NCBI GenBank assembly: GCA_031296915.1
Contig: JAVDPC010000026.1
Location: 1 to 50,017 of the forward strand
Direction of reading: 5' to 3'
Origin: Cerasicoccus frondis
GTDB lineage: Bacteria; Verrucomicrobiota; Verrucomicrobiia; Opitutales; Cerasicoccaceae
DNA length: 50,017 nt
This document shows, piece by piece, positions 35,144-42,997 of the stretch (positions within the stretch are counted from its first letter, which is position 1; each line of letters opens with the position of its first letter). Below the pieces are notes generated by a model. It did not search any database, had not been told where the DNA came from, and saw nothing but the letters and a program-made list of their open reading frames with translations. The position numbers were made by a program, and so were the translations under genes.

Positions 35144-35170
35144 AAAAAGCCTCGGCCTCACGACCTGGCT
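35144..35170 (-). terminator. Probable terminator after the single-domain response regulator
   Basis: On the minus strand AGCC-A-GGTC pairs with GGCC-GA-GGCT around GTGA, then TTTTT follows. It starts three bases beyond the stop of the gene at 35173. The stem has one small internal loop. Confidence 0.55.
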
Positions 35171-35172
35171 GA

Positions 35173-35748
35173 TTATTGATTTTCAGCCTTCAGCTCTTCA
35201 AGTTGCGGCTTGATTACCTTCTCGTAGTAGCCGGGTTCGATGCCGTGGGAAACCTGGATGCCCAAGTGGCGCTGCATGAATTCTTCGATGGTCTGCCAGC
35301 CTTCGTCCGGGAAATTAATCTTTTTCGTGTAGCTGCAAATCGTCAGGATATTTTCCAGTGACTTGATGCGCGAAGTGCTTTGCAGGATGCGTTCCGCCAC
35401 TCGGAGTCGCATTTTGAGCTGAGTGCGGTCGAGCGGCTTGCTGAGGAAGTCGTCGACGCCTGCGTCCATCGCGCGCACGTAATTTTGTTCATCAGCCACG
35501 TTGGCGGTGAGCATGATGAAGTAAGTGTAGTCAGATTCCGGGCGGTTGCGAATGCGCTCCAGCAGCCCAAGCCCATCAAGGCAGGGCATCAGCCAATCAC
35601 TGACCACAATGCGGGTAGGGCAGGTGTTGTAAATGCGCCAAGCCTCTTCACCATCGCTTGCGGTTGCTACGTTATAACCCATTTGCTGAAGGTTCGTCTT
35701 CAGCAGGTTCTGGGAGATGGCGTCGTCTTCTGCTATGAGCACATTCAT
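35173..35748 (-). CDS. CheY-like response regulator with a short C-terminal domain
   Basis: The receiver domain (about 1-120) has the acidic pair ED (residues 7-8), phospho-acceptor D51 (VVSDWLMP) and K104 (FLSKPLD). After a helical linker comes a ~50-residue tail (CSYTKKINFPDEGW, then SHGIEPGYYEKV). It resembles a module common at the end of such regulators that normally reads CSYCKKI with more than one Cys and SHGICP. Here the second Cys and the SHG-IC Cys are replaced by Thr and Glu, so metal or redox binding is probably lost. No DNA-binding domain or kinase neighbour is seen, so the output is likely by protein contact. Confidence 0.85.
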   Translation of the reverse strand: MNVLIAEDDAISQNLLKTNLQQMGYNVATASDGEEAWRIYNTCPTRIVVSDWLMPCLDGLGLLERIRNRPESDYTYFIMLTANVADEQNYVRAMDAGVDDFLSKPLDRTQLKMRLRVAERILQSTSRIKSLENILTICSYTKKINFPDEGWQTIEEFMQRHLGIQVSHGIEPGYYEKVIKPQLEELKAENQ

Positions 35749-35840
35749 TGAGTTATTGGGTTTAGCTCAATAGCTACTTGATTGCACGATATTTTAGCAG
35801 GGGTATATTTGCGGCGCAGATAGGGTTGATTGCCCCTTTG

Positions 35841-36260
35841 CTAGGCTTCTTTGAGGCAGTGCTCGGCGAATGCCTTAATCTTGTTCCAAACGTTGGAGAG
35901 GCCATTGCGGCGGTTGGGCGTGAGGTGTTGGGTAATGCCGACTTGCGCCAGGAAGTCCGGTGGCATCGCCACGATCTCCTCCGGTGGAAACCCACTGTAG
36001 AGCTGGGTTAAGAGGCCGGCGACACCTTTTGTGATGACTGCATCAGAGTCGGTTTCAAAGTAGCATAATCCCTCCTCGAAACGCGGAACCAGCCAGAGTT
36101 GCGACTGGCAGCCTTCGATGCGAAATGCGTCGTTTTTAAACTCATCAGCTAGAGGCTTTTGGCTCCTTGCATTGTCGATTATGTAGGCGAAGCGTTCCTG
36201 AGGATCCTCAATGATCGACAGGTCTTCGACGAGTTCATCCCGTTTTTCCGCTAAAGTCAT
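35841..36260 (-). CDS. sufE: SufE-like cysteine desulfurase sulfur acceptor
   Basis: The 139-residue protein starts at MTLAEKRDELVEDL; a frame extension of 30 residues upstream is low-complexity and is rejected. The SufE family is recognised by EDPQERFAYIID at about 18-29, the sulfur-accepting C51 in RIEGCQSQLWL, and FPPEEIVAMPPDF near 99. SufE takes persulfide sulfur from a SufS-type desulfurase and passes it to iron-sulfur cluster scaffolds in the cytoplasm. It lies downstream of hpt in the same direction with a 98-base gap. No sufS or sufBCD is present, so it is an isolated copy. Confidence 0.85.
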   Translation of the reverse strand: MTLAEKRDELVEDLSIIEDPQERFAYIIDNARSQKPLADEFKNDAFRIEGCQSQLWLVPRFEEGLCYFETDSDAVITKGVAGLLTQLYSGFPPEEIVAMPPDFLAQVGITQHLTPNRRNGLSNVWNKIKAFAEHCLKEA

Positions 36261-36358
36261 TTGAAATGCGTTCGAAGATTTAAGGTTAGAAGTTCGTAAG
36301 CTACTGGTTGTTCGGAAATAATTCAACTTTCGAGCATTTCGAACCTTCAAACTCTAAC

Positions 36359-36934
36359 TTAGCACCACTCCGGTGGATTTTGCAATTCTGGACGTAAAAC
36401 ACCGATGCACGGCAGGTTACGGTAACGTTCAGCAAAATCCAGACCATACCCAACCACGAACGCCTCTGGGATGGTGAAGCCGCTGTAGCTGGCGCGGTAG
36501 GTCTTGGTGCGCCGACCTTCCTTATCCAGCAAGATACAAGTGCGCAGCGTGGCTGGCTTCATGGCCTTGAGCACGCCAACGAGCTTTTGCAGGGTGCTGC
36601 CCGTGTCGAGAATATCGTCAATCAGCAGCACATGCTCGCCCGCGATATTCAGGCGAATGTTGTCGATGATCTCTGGCTCGGAAACTGGCTGGGTGTCATC
36701 ACGATAGGAAGAGACGCGGATGCAGTCCAGGCGCGCGTGAAGCTTGAGTTGACGCATCAGATCGGCGACGAAGACAATGGAACCGTTGGTGACGGCCACG
36801 ACCACAATTTCCTCAATGCCTTTATTGAGGTAGTATGTGGTGATTTCTTCGCCCAGTTCGGCAATACGCTTTGCGAGAGCCTCTTCGCTGACAAGGACCT
36901 CGGCGAGGTCATCCATGAGACTGTTGTGCGTCAT
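36359..36934 (-). CDS. hpt: Hypoxanthine phosphoribosyltransferase
   Basis: The 191-residue cytoplasmic enzyme converts hypoxanthine or guanine plus PRPP to IMP or GMP in purine salvage. The PRPP-binding signature VLLIDDILDTGSTL occupies residues 102-115. VAVTNGSIVFVADLMR near 47-62 and FVVGYGLDFAERYRNLP near 160-177 are typical of bacterial Hpt. Length fits the family. Its ATG overlaps the stop of the upstream TPR gene by four bases (ATGA), so translation is coupled. Confidence 0.92.
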   Translation of the reverse strand: MTHNSLMDDLAEVLVSEEALAKRIAELGEEITTYYLNKGIEEIVVVAVTNGSIVFVADLMRQLKLHARLDCIRVSSYRDDTQPVSEPEIIDNIRLNIAGEHVLLIDDILDTGSTLQKLVGVLKAMKPATLRTCILLDKEGRRTKTYRASYSGFTIPEAFVVGYGLDFAERYRNLPCIGVLRPELQNPPEWC

Positions 36935-37653
36935 TTGGTTAGCTTTCGGTAAGTAGATGGGAAACGCTTTTTGGCGCGTGTAAGTGATTTTTCAATATCG
37001 TCGGTGAGGCGGGGGGCGCCGGACGTTTTCGATGCTTTCAAGAGTAGTTCCACGCAGCGGCTGTCACGCTCTTCCAAATACCAGTCACCCACGTAGTAGT
37101 AAATGGTGCGGCGGTAGTTGTCGTCGTAGGTGTTGCTGGCTTCTTGCATGTCGGCCAGCAGCCACTCAAAGTCCTGGGTGGCCACATCGGAACGGCCAAG
37201 AAAGCTCGGGCTGCGCGCGGCGTTGATGCCGCGGATCAACCTGGTGTCCGGATTGCTCGGATCTTTCGTGATGAGCTCGTCCAGAATTGTATAACCTTTT
37301 TCAACGTAATCCAACTTGCTGAAAATCGACACGTACTGCGCCTTCATGACCGTGTTACTGCCGAGCATCGCCTGGGTTTTGGCGTTGTCAGGGTCTTTTT
37401 TCAGGATTTGTTCGAAAATCGCGATTGATTTATCCAGCGCCTTTTCATCCTCATCGTTCATCGCCTTTTCGCTATAGGCGATGCCAAGGTCGTATTTCAG
37501 CTCCAGGTCGTCGGGGTTGGCGGCGACTTTCTTCTCCAGTCCGGGGATACTTTGATCACCACTGGTGTCGGCTTTCAGGTCCTGCTCGGCGTGCAGGGCG
37601 CCGACAGTCACAACAAACGCAAATAGGATACCGAAAATTCTAGCTCTCAACAT
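36931..37653 (-). CDS. Exported TPR-repeat protein
   Basis: A signal peptide (MLRARIFGILFAFVVTVGAL, cut near LHA-EQ) is followed by TPR-like helical repeats: LELKYDLGIAYSEKAMND, then ALDKSIAIFEQILKKDPDNA, and EKGYTILDELITKDPSNP. The role is unknown; periplasmic scaffold is the usual guess. It overlaps hpt by four bases and is the first gene of the TPR-hpt-sufE set. It is divergent from the ABC transporter ATPase gene. Confidence 0.75.
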   Translation of the reverse strand: MLRARIFGILFAFVVTVGALHAEQDLKADTSGDQSIPGLEKKVAANPDDLELKYDLGIAYSEKAMNDEDEKALDKSIAIFEQILKKDPDNAKTQAMLGSNTVMKAQYVSIFSKLDYVEKGYTILDELITKDPSNPDTRLIRGINAARSPSFLGRSDVATQDFEWLLADMQEASNTYDDNYRRTIYYYVGDWYLEERDSRCVELLLKASKTSGAPRLTDDIEKSLTRAKKRFPSTYRKLTK

Positions 37654-37843
37654 GAATAAACCTCACAGGGTGCAACTGCGCCTACTGGTGTCAATTAGAA
37701 CCGAACCCAAACAGCTTGTTCCAGAGCGTTTTACGGGCCAGTTGCAGGCAAAAGCCTGAGCTTCGGTAGCAATCTGGTAACGCAATGTGGGATTTCTCGC
37801 GATTGTTTTGACACTTGGCGCCGCATTCGCTGACGTTGCCCGC

Positions 37844-38917
37844 ATGATTGGGGTTAGTGTGCGAGGCGTGGTGAAACGCTTTGGCGAGACGACGGCGCTT
37901 GCTGGGATCGATGTTGAAATCGAGCCGGGTGAACTCTTTTTTCTCCTTGGCCCAAGTGGCTGCGGCAAGACGACGCTGCTGCGCTGCCTGGCGGGCTTTT
38001 ACATTCCGGAGGAGGGGACGATTCTCTTCGGCGAAGAAGACGTCACCAGGAAGGAACCCCACAAGCGCGGCACCGGCATGATGTTCCAGAGCTACGCGCT
38101 GTGGCCCCACATGACCGTGCTCGAAAACGTCGCCTTCGGCTTGGAGCAGCAAAAGGTGCCCAAGGCCGAACGCCTCGCGCGCGCCCGCGAAGCCCTGGCC
38201 TCCGTCCAGATGGAGGAATACGGCGACCGCAAGCCCAACGCGCTTTCCGGCGGCCAGCAGCAACGTGTGGCCCTCGCGCGCGCCCTGGTGATCCGCCCCA
38301 AGTGCCTGCTGCTCGACGAACCGCTTTCGAACCTCGACGCCAAGCTCCGCAACGACATGCGCCTGGAAATCCGCCGCATCTGCAAGGAGTATCAGCTGAC
38401 CACGATTTACGTGACGCACGACCAAAAGGAGGCCTTGAGCATCGCAGACCGCATGGCGGTTTTCTCGCGCGGTGAACTCCAGCAGGTCGGCAGTCCGGTG
38501 GACGTCTATCGCCGTCCGAAGAACAAGTTTGTCGCGGACTTCATTGGCGAGGCCAACTTCATCCCGGGCAACTTCAAGACTATGGCCAATGGCTTTTACG
38601 TGGTCGAAACAAGCTTCGGCGAGCTGCTCGGCTCAGCGCCCGAAGGGACCACGCTTTCGGCGGGCGCCGCGGTCACGATCATGATTCGTCCGGAGATGCT
38701 GCGCCTCGAAGAAAAGGCCGCCGCCGTGAACGCAATTCCCGCCACGATCAGCGGCCTGACTTACTACGGCGAAGTCGCGCACTACGACGTCGCGCCCACC
38801 GCAGGCGGCGAGTCCCTGCGTGTTTCGGAAATCAACCCGCAGCACCTCGGCGGCTGCCGCGATGGCCAAATCTACGCCACCGCTCGCCCCGAAGACGTAG
38901 TCATTTTAACCGACTAA
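37844..38917 (+). CDS. ABC transporter ATP-binding protein (PotA/FbpC type)
   Basis: The protein of about 357 residues starts at MIGVSVRGVVKRFGE; an in-frame start 19 codons earlier adds a non-homologous leader and is rejected. Walker A is GPSGCGKTT (36-44), Q82 is in the Q-loop, the signature is LSGGQQQRVALARAL (134-148), Walker B is CLLLDEPLSNLDA (154-166), and the H-loop is VTHDQKEAL. A C-terminal TOBE-like domain (about 240-355; VTIMIRPEMLRL) marks the iron(III)/spermidine/maltose-type importer ATPases. It is followed by a solute-binding-protein gene across a palindromic spacer. No permease gene is in this cluster. The substrate is likely ferric iron or a small anion/polyamine, from the partner's type. 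Confidence 0.88.
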   Translation: MIGVSVRGVVKRFGETTALAGIDVEIEPGELFFLLGPSGCGKTTLLRCLAGFYIPEEGTILFGEEDVTRKEPHKRGTGMMFQSYALWPHMTVLENVAFGLEQQKVPKAERLARAREALASVQMEEYGDRKPNALSGGQQQRVALARALVIRPKCLLLDEPLSNLDAKLRNDMRLEIRRICKEYQLTTIYVTHDQKEALSIADRMAVFSRGELQQVGSPVDVYRRPKNKFVADFIGEANFIPGNFKTMANGFYVVETSFGELLGSAPEGTTLSAGAAVTIMIRPEMLRLEEKAAAVNAIPATISGLTYYGEVAHYDVAPTAGGESLRVSEINPQHLGGCRDGQIYATARPEDVVILTD

Positions 38918-38929
38918 ACGAATGATTCC

Positions 38930-38997
38930 TCACGCAAAGCCGCAAAGTCGCAAAGAATTCGGTGGAGTGGCCTTTGCGTCTTTGCGTCTTTGCGTGA
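38930..38997. repeat. Inverted repeat built from CGCAAAG units inside the ABC operon
   Basis: Arms 38930-38955 and 38972-38997 match at 24 of 26 bases. Each arm is itself three tandem copies of an 8-9 base CGCAAAG unit (ACGCAAAG-CCGCAAAG-TCGCAAAG). It fills the gap between the ATPase stop and the solute-binding-protein start and would form a stable mRNA hairpin. It is similar in style to dispersed 'CGCAAAGACGCAAAG' repeats in other genomes. Confidence 0.75.
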
Positions 38998-39017
38998 AAT
39001 TCTAACCTGCGTTATTA

Positions 39018-40628
39018 GTGCTAAAAAATTCCATCATTGTCCTGCTCATTGCCCTCGTTGTTGGGGTGCCGATTGCGCTGCGTAAGAAGCAGGATATCGT
39101 CAAGAATCCCGACGCGAAGCTGATCATCATTTCGCCGCACAATGAGGCGATTCGCTACGAGTTTGAGACGGGTTTTCGCAAGTGGTATGAGGCGCAAACC
39201 GGCAAGGTGGTTGTAATCGACTGGCGCAGCCCGGGCGGCACCAGCGAGATCGTTAAATACCTCAACGCCGAATACACGAACCAGTTCCGGCTCTACTGGA
39301 CGCGCGACCTCGGCCGCGTGTGGAACGAAAACGTCGCCTCTGCCTTTGGCAACCCGCGTTATACGCCAAAGGATCCGGCGCAGGTCGAGGAAGCGAAAGC
39401 TGCTCGCGAAGCCTTCCTCGCCAGCAACGTTGGCGTGGGCATCGATTTGTTTCATGGCGGCGGCTGGTATGACTTCAACGTGAAGGCTCAGCAGGGGATG
39501 CTGGTCGCCAACAATATTTTCGAAAAGCACCCGGATTGGTTCACCGAGGAGATGATTCCGCAGACGTTTTCCGGCGAAGTCTTCTGGGATAATGAACACC
39601 GCTACGTCGGCGCCGTGCTGTCGAGCTTTGGCATTATTTTCAACCGCGATGAGCTGCGCAGCGCGGGCTTTGAGGGCGAGCCCTCGCATTGGCGAGACCT
39701 GGCTGACCCGAAGTTTTACGGCAGCGTCGCCGTGGCTGACCCGACCAAGAGCGGCTCCATCACCAAGGCTTTCGAAATGCTTGTGCAGCAGCAAATGCAA
39801 GAGCTCGTTGCCGCCGGCGTGCCCGAGGAGCAGGCCGTGCCCGAAGGCTGGATGAACGGCATGCAGCTGATCCAGCAAATCAGCGCCAACGCCCGCTACT
39901 TCACCGACTCCGCGACGAAGCCCGTGCTCGACGTGTCGGCGGGGGACTGCGCCATCGGTATGGCCATCGATTTCTACGGACGATTCCAGGAGCAGAACCT
40001 CGTGGACCGGGGCGGCGGCGATCGCTTCGGCTTCATCATGCCACCAGGCGGATCGTCGATTTCGGCAGACCCGATTGGCTTGCTGCGCGGCGCCCCGAAC
40101 AAGGAAATTGCCGAGGCCTTCATCGAATACACGCTCTCGCAGGAGGGGCAGAAACTGTGGGACTTCAAGGTCGGCGCGCCCGGCGGCCCGATCCACTACG
40201 CGCTGCGCCGCTCGCCGATCCGCCGCGATCTTTACGAGCCGCAGTTTGCGGAATACCGCTCCGACGCCACGGTCCTCCCTTACGATGAGACCGAGGGCTT
40301 TGTCTACCAGCCGGCATGGACCGGACGCCTGTTCAGCGAGCTGCGTTTCGTGGTCCGCGCGGCATTCATCGACCCGGGTGAGGAACTGCGCGCCGCGTGG
40401 GGCTCTATTCTGCGGGCCCGCGAAGAAGGCCGCACCGCCGACGCCGACGCCGCATTCGCTGTGCTGAGCGATCTTTCCGCCATCGACTACGAGCAGGCCA
40501 AGACCACGATCGATGAAAAACTGGGCGAGGGCGCCCTGGGCCGTTTGGAACTGCTCACCCAGCTCTCTGGCCACTTCCGTGAGCAGTACCGCCGCGCCCA
40601 ACAAATCGCCGACGGCGGCCAAGGCTAA
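39018..40628 (+). CDS. ABC transporter extracellular solute-binding protein (iron(III)-type)
   Basis: The 536-residue protein starts at GTG 39018 with a membrane anchor (SIIVLLIALVVGVPIAL) and no lipobox. The body has the two-lobed binding-protein pattern: LIIISPHNEAIRYEFETGF near 35, GAVLSSFGIIFNRDELRSAG near 200, LADPKFYGSVAVADPTKSGS near 230, and AEAFIEYTLSQEGQKLWDFK near 373. These phrases are typical of FbpA/FutA-like ferric and related binding proteins, but the iron-ligand tyrosines cannot be confirmed by eye. It is about 150 residues longer than usual because of a helical C-terminal extension (about 440-536). It is paired with the ATPase upstream; the permease must be encoded elsewhere. 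Confidence 0.8.
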   Translation: MLKNSIIVLLIALVVGVPIALRKKQDIVKNPDAKLIIISPHNEAIRYEFETGFRKWYEAQTGKVVVIDWRSPGGTSEIVKYLNAEYTNQFRLYWTRDLGRVWNENVASAFGNPRYTPKDPAQVEEAKAAREAFLASNVGVGIDLFHGGGWYDFNVKAQQGMLVANNIFEKHPDWFTEEMIPQTFSGEVFWDNEHRYVGAVLSSFGIIFNRDELRSAGFEGEPSHWRDLADPKFYGSVAVADPTKSGSITKAFEMLVQQQMQELVAAGVPEEQAVPEGWMNGMQLIQQISANARYFTDSATKPVLDVSAGDCAIGMAIDFYGRFQEQNLVDRGGGDRFGFIMPPGGSSISADPIGLLRGAPNKEIAEAFIEYTLSQEGQKLWDFKVGAPGGPIHYALRRSPIRRDLYEPQFAEYRSDATVLPYDETEGFVYQPAWTGRLFSELRFVVRAAFIDPGEELRAAWGSILRAREEGRTADADAAFAVLSDLSAIDYEQAKTTIDEKLGEGALGRLELLTQLSGHFREQYRRAQQIADGGQG

Positions 40629-40669
40629 TATTACCTGCTTCCTGTAAGATCAGTCGCACAAGGCAGGCC

Positions 40670-40882
40670 AGAAAAAAGCCTACTAAGCCTTTTTCAAAAA
40701 GCCTTATGCTATGTTTCCGAAAAGCCTACTCGGTTGTTTTCGAAAAGCCTTATGCTGTGTTTTGAAAAAGCCTTATGCTATGTGTGCACAACAACCGCTC
40801 GGTTGTTTCCCCATCATAGCATCGGTTGTTGGAGCAACATAGCATGGGCTGTTGTGCTAAAACAGCACCGATTGTTTGTCAG
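40670..40882. repeat. Degenerate ~23-bp tandem repeat array
   Basis: About nine units of 22-25 bases follow each other between two convergent genes. Clear units contain AAAAAGCCTTATGCTATGTTT (e.g. from 40696), AAAAGCCTACTCGGTTGTTT, and AAAAGCCTTATGCTGTGTTT. Later units drift to ATCATAGCATCGGTTGTTGG and AACATAGCATGGGCTGTTGT. Two alternating types (ATGCTATG and CGGTTGTT) recur. It is not CRISPR-like: there are no unique spacers between fixed repeats. Confidence 0.65.
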
Positions 40883-41551
40883 CTACTGCTCGATTTTCCA
40901 GAGGTCATTATTCTTAACGACCTCCTCCCGATACATTGCAGACACGCTGCCATCGAAGCGAACGATGTTGGCCTTGCCGTTATGCCGATAGGCTATCGCA
41001 TGGGCGATGTATTCTTCCGCTACGTATTTATCGGCGGCCCAATCGGCAATCTGCCAGTCTACGCCATCGGCGAACGCCATCGTATCGACTGGATTCTCGA
41101 CCTGAACCATCGTTGCCGTGCGCTTAATGCCCGGCTCGCTCCAGCCGCCTTCCAAGTTGGTAAAATTAATGCCGTAGCTGAAGTTCCCAGCCTTGGGCGA
41201 GTCGGACTTCAGGTATTCGTGTGTCGGGCACCTTAACTGTTTTTCCGAGCCCAGGTGATCCAGAAAGATCGGGTTATTATACCAATATACGCGGTCAATG
41301 CTGCCGTTGCCCTTCTCATAGTTGATGATGCTTGGCACGTAATAGCCTTGTTCGGCAGCATATGATATGCTCGCAAGCTGTAGCTCGCGCAGGTTGCTCG
41401 CGCAGGTGGTTTGGTCTGCAGATTGGCGGACATTGCCAACCACAGCGATGATGATGCTGCTCAATATGCCAACAATCGCGACAACGGCGAGCAGTTCAAC
41501 TAGCGTAAAGGCTTTGCGGGTGGAGGATATTTTAAGTAGAAAACGATTCAT
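40883..41551 (-). CDS. Prepilin-type (type II secretion/pseudopilin) protein
   Basis: The 222-residue protein has a classic prepilin leader: basic leader then KA/FTLVELLAVVAIVGILSS, with cleavage after A14 and Glu at +5 (E19), and a membrane-spanning helix. The C-terminal part (HNGKANIVRFDGSVSAM) resembles the DUF1559/'H-X9-DG' ending common in Planctomycetes and Verrucomicrobiota pseudopilins. Such proteins are very abundant in these phyla, and their roles are mostly unknown. It is probably surface-located after processing. It is the last gene of the minus-strand carbohydrate cluster, with the GTTACTGTAAC palindrome 70-80 bases upstream of its ATG. Confidence 0.85.
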   Translation of the reverse strand: MNRFLLKISSTRKAFTLVELLAVVAIVGILSSIIIAVVGNVRQSADQTTCASNLRELQLASISYAAEQGYYVPSIINYEKGNGSIDRVYWYNNPIFLDHLGSEKQLRCPTHEYLKSDSPKAGNFSYGINFTNLEGGWSEPGIKRTATMVQVENPVDTMAFADGVDWQIADWAADKYVAEEYIAHAIAYRHNGKANIVRFDGSVSAMYREEVVKNNDLWKIEQ

Positions 41552-41620
41552 TTTCAGGGGTAAGTGTTAAAACGGCTAACCTAGCACTGAAATTAAGGAA
41601 AATGGAAGGCATGAACTCAC

Positions 41621-41631
41621 GTTACTGTAAC
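41621..41631. promoter_or_regulatory. GTTACTGTAAC palindrome upstream of the pseudopilin gene
   Basis: The sequence GTTACTGTAAC is an 11-base near-perfect palindrome 70 bases upstream of the ATG at 41551. The same 11 bases occur at 45296-45306 upstream of a GH74-like gene. It is a candidate operator of an unknown regulator. Confidence 0.45.
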
Positions 41632-41659
41632 ATTTGCCGCGCATCCGTAAGAGAGAAGC

Positions 41660-41691
41660 GCAAAAAAGCGAGGCCATCCCTGACCTCGCTT
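41660..41691 (-). terminator. Rho-independent terminator after the polysaccharide deacetylase gene
   Basis: On the minus strand AAGCGAGG (41684-41691) pairs with CCTCGCTT (41666-41673) around a 10-base loop, followed by TTTTTT. It lies 25 bases beyond the deacetylase stop and separates it from the pseudopilin gene. Confidence 0.8.
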
Positions 41692-41716
41692 AGTAGTGAA
41701 CATATTGAAAATGGTG

Positions 41717-42403
41717 CTATGATTTGGCGGCTTCGAGCAGCTCGGATACGGTGACGAACTGGTATCCCTTGGCCTTCAGTTGCTGGATAATGGTCGGTAG
41801 CGCGGCCAGGCTTTTGGGCGACCAGTCATGCATGAGCATGATTGTGCCGGCTTTGGTTTTCTCAGTCGTTGCGCGCTCAATGATCAACTCGACGGTGGTG
41901 TCCTCGTGCCAGTCTTTGACGCCAACTGAGCAGTCGATCGGCTGCAGCTCGGCTTCGGTCAGGATTTCCATGAGCTTGGGCGTGTAGACGATGTAGGGCG
42001 CCCGGAAGAGTGTCGGCTTGAAGCCGGTGACTTCCTGAATGACTTCCTGGGTTTCCATGACTTCCTTGACGGCTTCTTCGTCGCTGATCTTTTGGAAGTT
42101 GGGGTGCGTGTAGGAATGGTTGCCCACTTCGTGGCCTTCGGCCAAAATGCGCTTGGCCAATTCTGGGCGTCCGGCGACGCTCTTTCCCTTCCAGAAGAAA
42201 GTCGCCTTAATGCCTTCCTTCTCAAAGAGCTCCAGATACTTGGGCGTTAATTCGTTGGGGCCGTCGTCGAAGGTCAGCGCAATCAGTGGCTGATCAGTGT
42301 CCACGGACTTAATGCGTTTCACCGTTGTGTCGTCGGCTGAAGCTGTGGCCGAGATGCAACAGGCGGCCACAAGCAGAATGGAGTGTCTTAATAGTTTATT
42401 CAT
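41717..42403 (-). CDS. Secreted polysaccharide deacetylase (CE4, NodB-type)
   Basis: A signal peptide (1-23, ATASA-DD) is followed by a NodB domain. Motif 1 is TFDDGP (D46, D47); motif 2 is HSYTH (H96, H100); motif 3 is RAPY (R134); motif 5 includes LMHDW (H192). All the usual metal and catalytic residues are present. Members remove acetyl groups from chitin oligomers, peptidoglycan or acetylated xylan. It follows the small secreted gene at 42435 by 31 bases, in one operon with the GH74-like gene. Which acetylated substrate it attacks cannot be read from sequence. Confidence 0.9.
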   Translation of the reverse strand: MNKLLRHSILLVAACCISATASADDTTVKRIKSVDTDQPLIALTFDDGPNELTPKYLELFEKEGIKATFFWKGKSVAGRPELAKRILAEGHEVGNHSYTHPNFQKISDEEAVKEVMETQEVIQEVTGFKPTLFRAPYIVYTPKLMEILTEAELQPIDCSVGVKDWHEDTTVELIIERATTEKTKAGTIMLMHDWSPKSLAALPTIIQQLKAKGYQFVTVSELLEAAKS

Positions 42404-42434
42404 GGATTGGTATCGTTTGTAGGGATGAAATGCT

Positions 42435-42953
42435 TTATTCGACAGGCGCTGGCGTTACCACGATGTCGTCAATGCGCAGCGTGCCGGGAGAAGAGAAGAT
42501 GAGGGCCAGGTTGACCTTGTGAGAGCCATCGGGAATCGTGACGGTTTTCTTGATCTGGGTCACTCGGCCATCGTTATTCAAGTGTGCGAGGTCGATCCAG
42601 GCGATTTGCTGCCCCTCGTAGTTGAAACACTGCAGGACCACTTTGGTGGTGTCGATGGTGTCGCATTCGACGAGGGCCGAAATGGTGGCGCGCCCCTGAT
42701 AGTTAAAGGGCATTGAAACGCTGGCATTAACGGCATCCCCCTGGGCGATGATCTTCAGCCCCTTGCCGGAGCCGAGACCATTCCGGTCGGTTTCCAGTTC
42801 GATTGAGCCCGCTTTACTCCATACATACCAGCCCAGCTTGCCTTGCTCACATGCTCCGTAGGGCAGGATGTTTTTGACTTGTTCGGCGATTGCGGAGCCA
42901 GAGGCGCAGGCCAGCGCGATAGCTGCCACGATGTGTTTCAGATTAATTTTCAT
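42435..42953 (-). CDS. Small secreted beta-sandwich protein, CBM4/9-like
   Basis: The 172-residue protein has a signal peptide (MKINLKHIVAAIALACASGS, cut near AIA-EQ). Its single domain of about 148 residues has the pattern of CBM4/9-like jelly rolls: a start like NILPYGACEQGKLGWYVW, a middle with GSGKGLKIIAQGDAVNASVS, and an end like GTLRIDDIVVTP. The family call is by eye. It is probably a sugar-binding accessory protein for the neighbouring hydrolase. It begins 45 bases after the stop of the GH74-like gene at 42998-45196, suggesting one operon. Confidence 0.6.
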   Translation of the reverse strand: MKINLKHIVAAIALACASGSAIAEQVKNILPYGACEQGKLGWYVWSKAGSIELETDRNGLGSGKGLKIIAQGDAVNASVSMPFNYQGRATISALVECDTIDTTKVVLQCFNYEGQQIAWIDLAHLNNDGRVTQIKKTVTIPDGSHKVNLALIFSSPGTLRIDDIVVTPAPVE

Positions 42954-42997
42954 CGGTGGGTTATCTGAGGGGGATTGATTGTTTAAAATATCGCGCG

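Noticed and set aside
39021..40622. A 533-codon frame opposite the solute-binding-protein gene
   Set aside because: It is a mirror of a GC-rich real gene with poor protein-like composition, while the plus strand has clear binding-protein motifs.
40670..40882. CRISPR-like array
   Set aside because: Units are contiguous and degenerate with no regular unique spacers, and there are no cas genes nearby.
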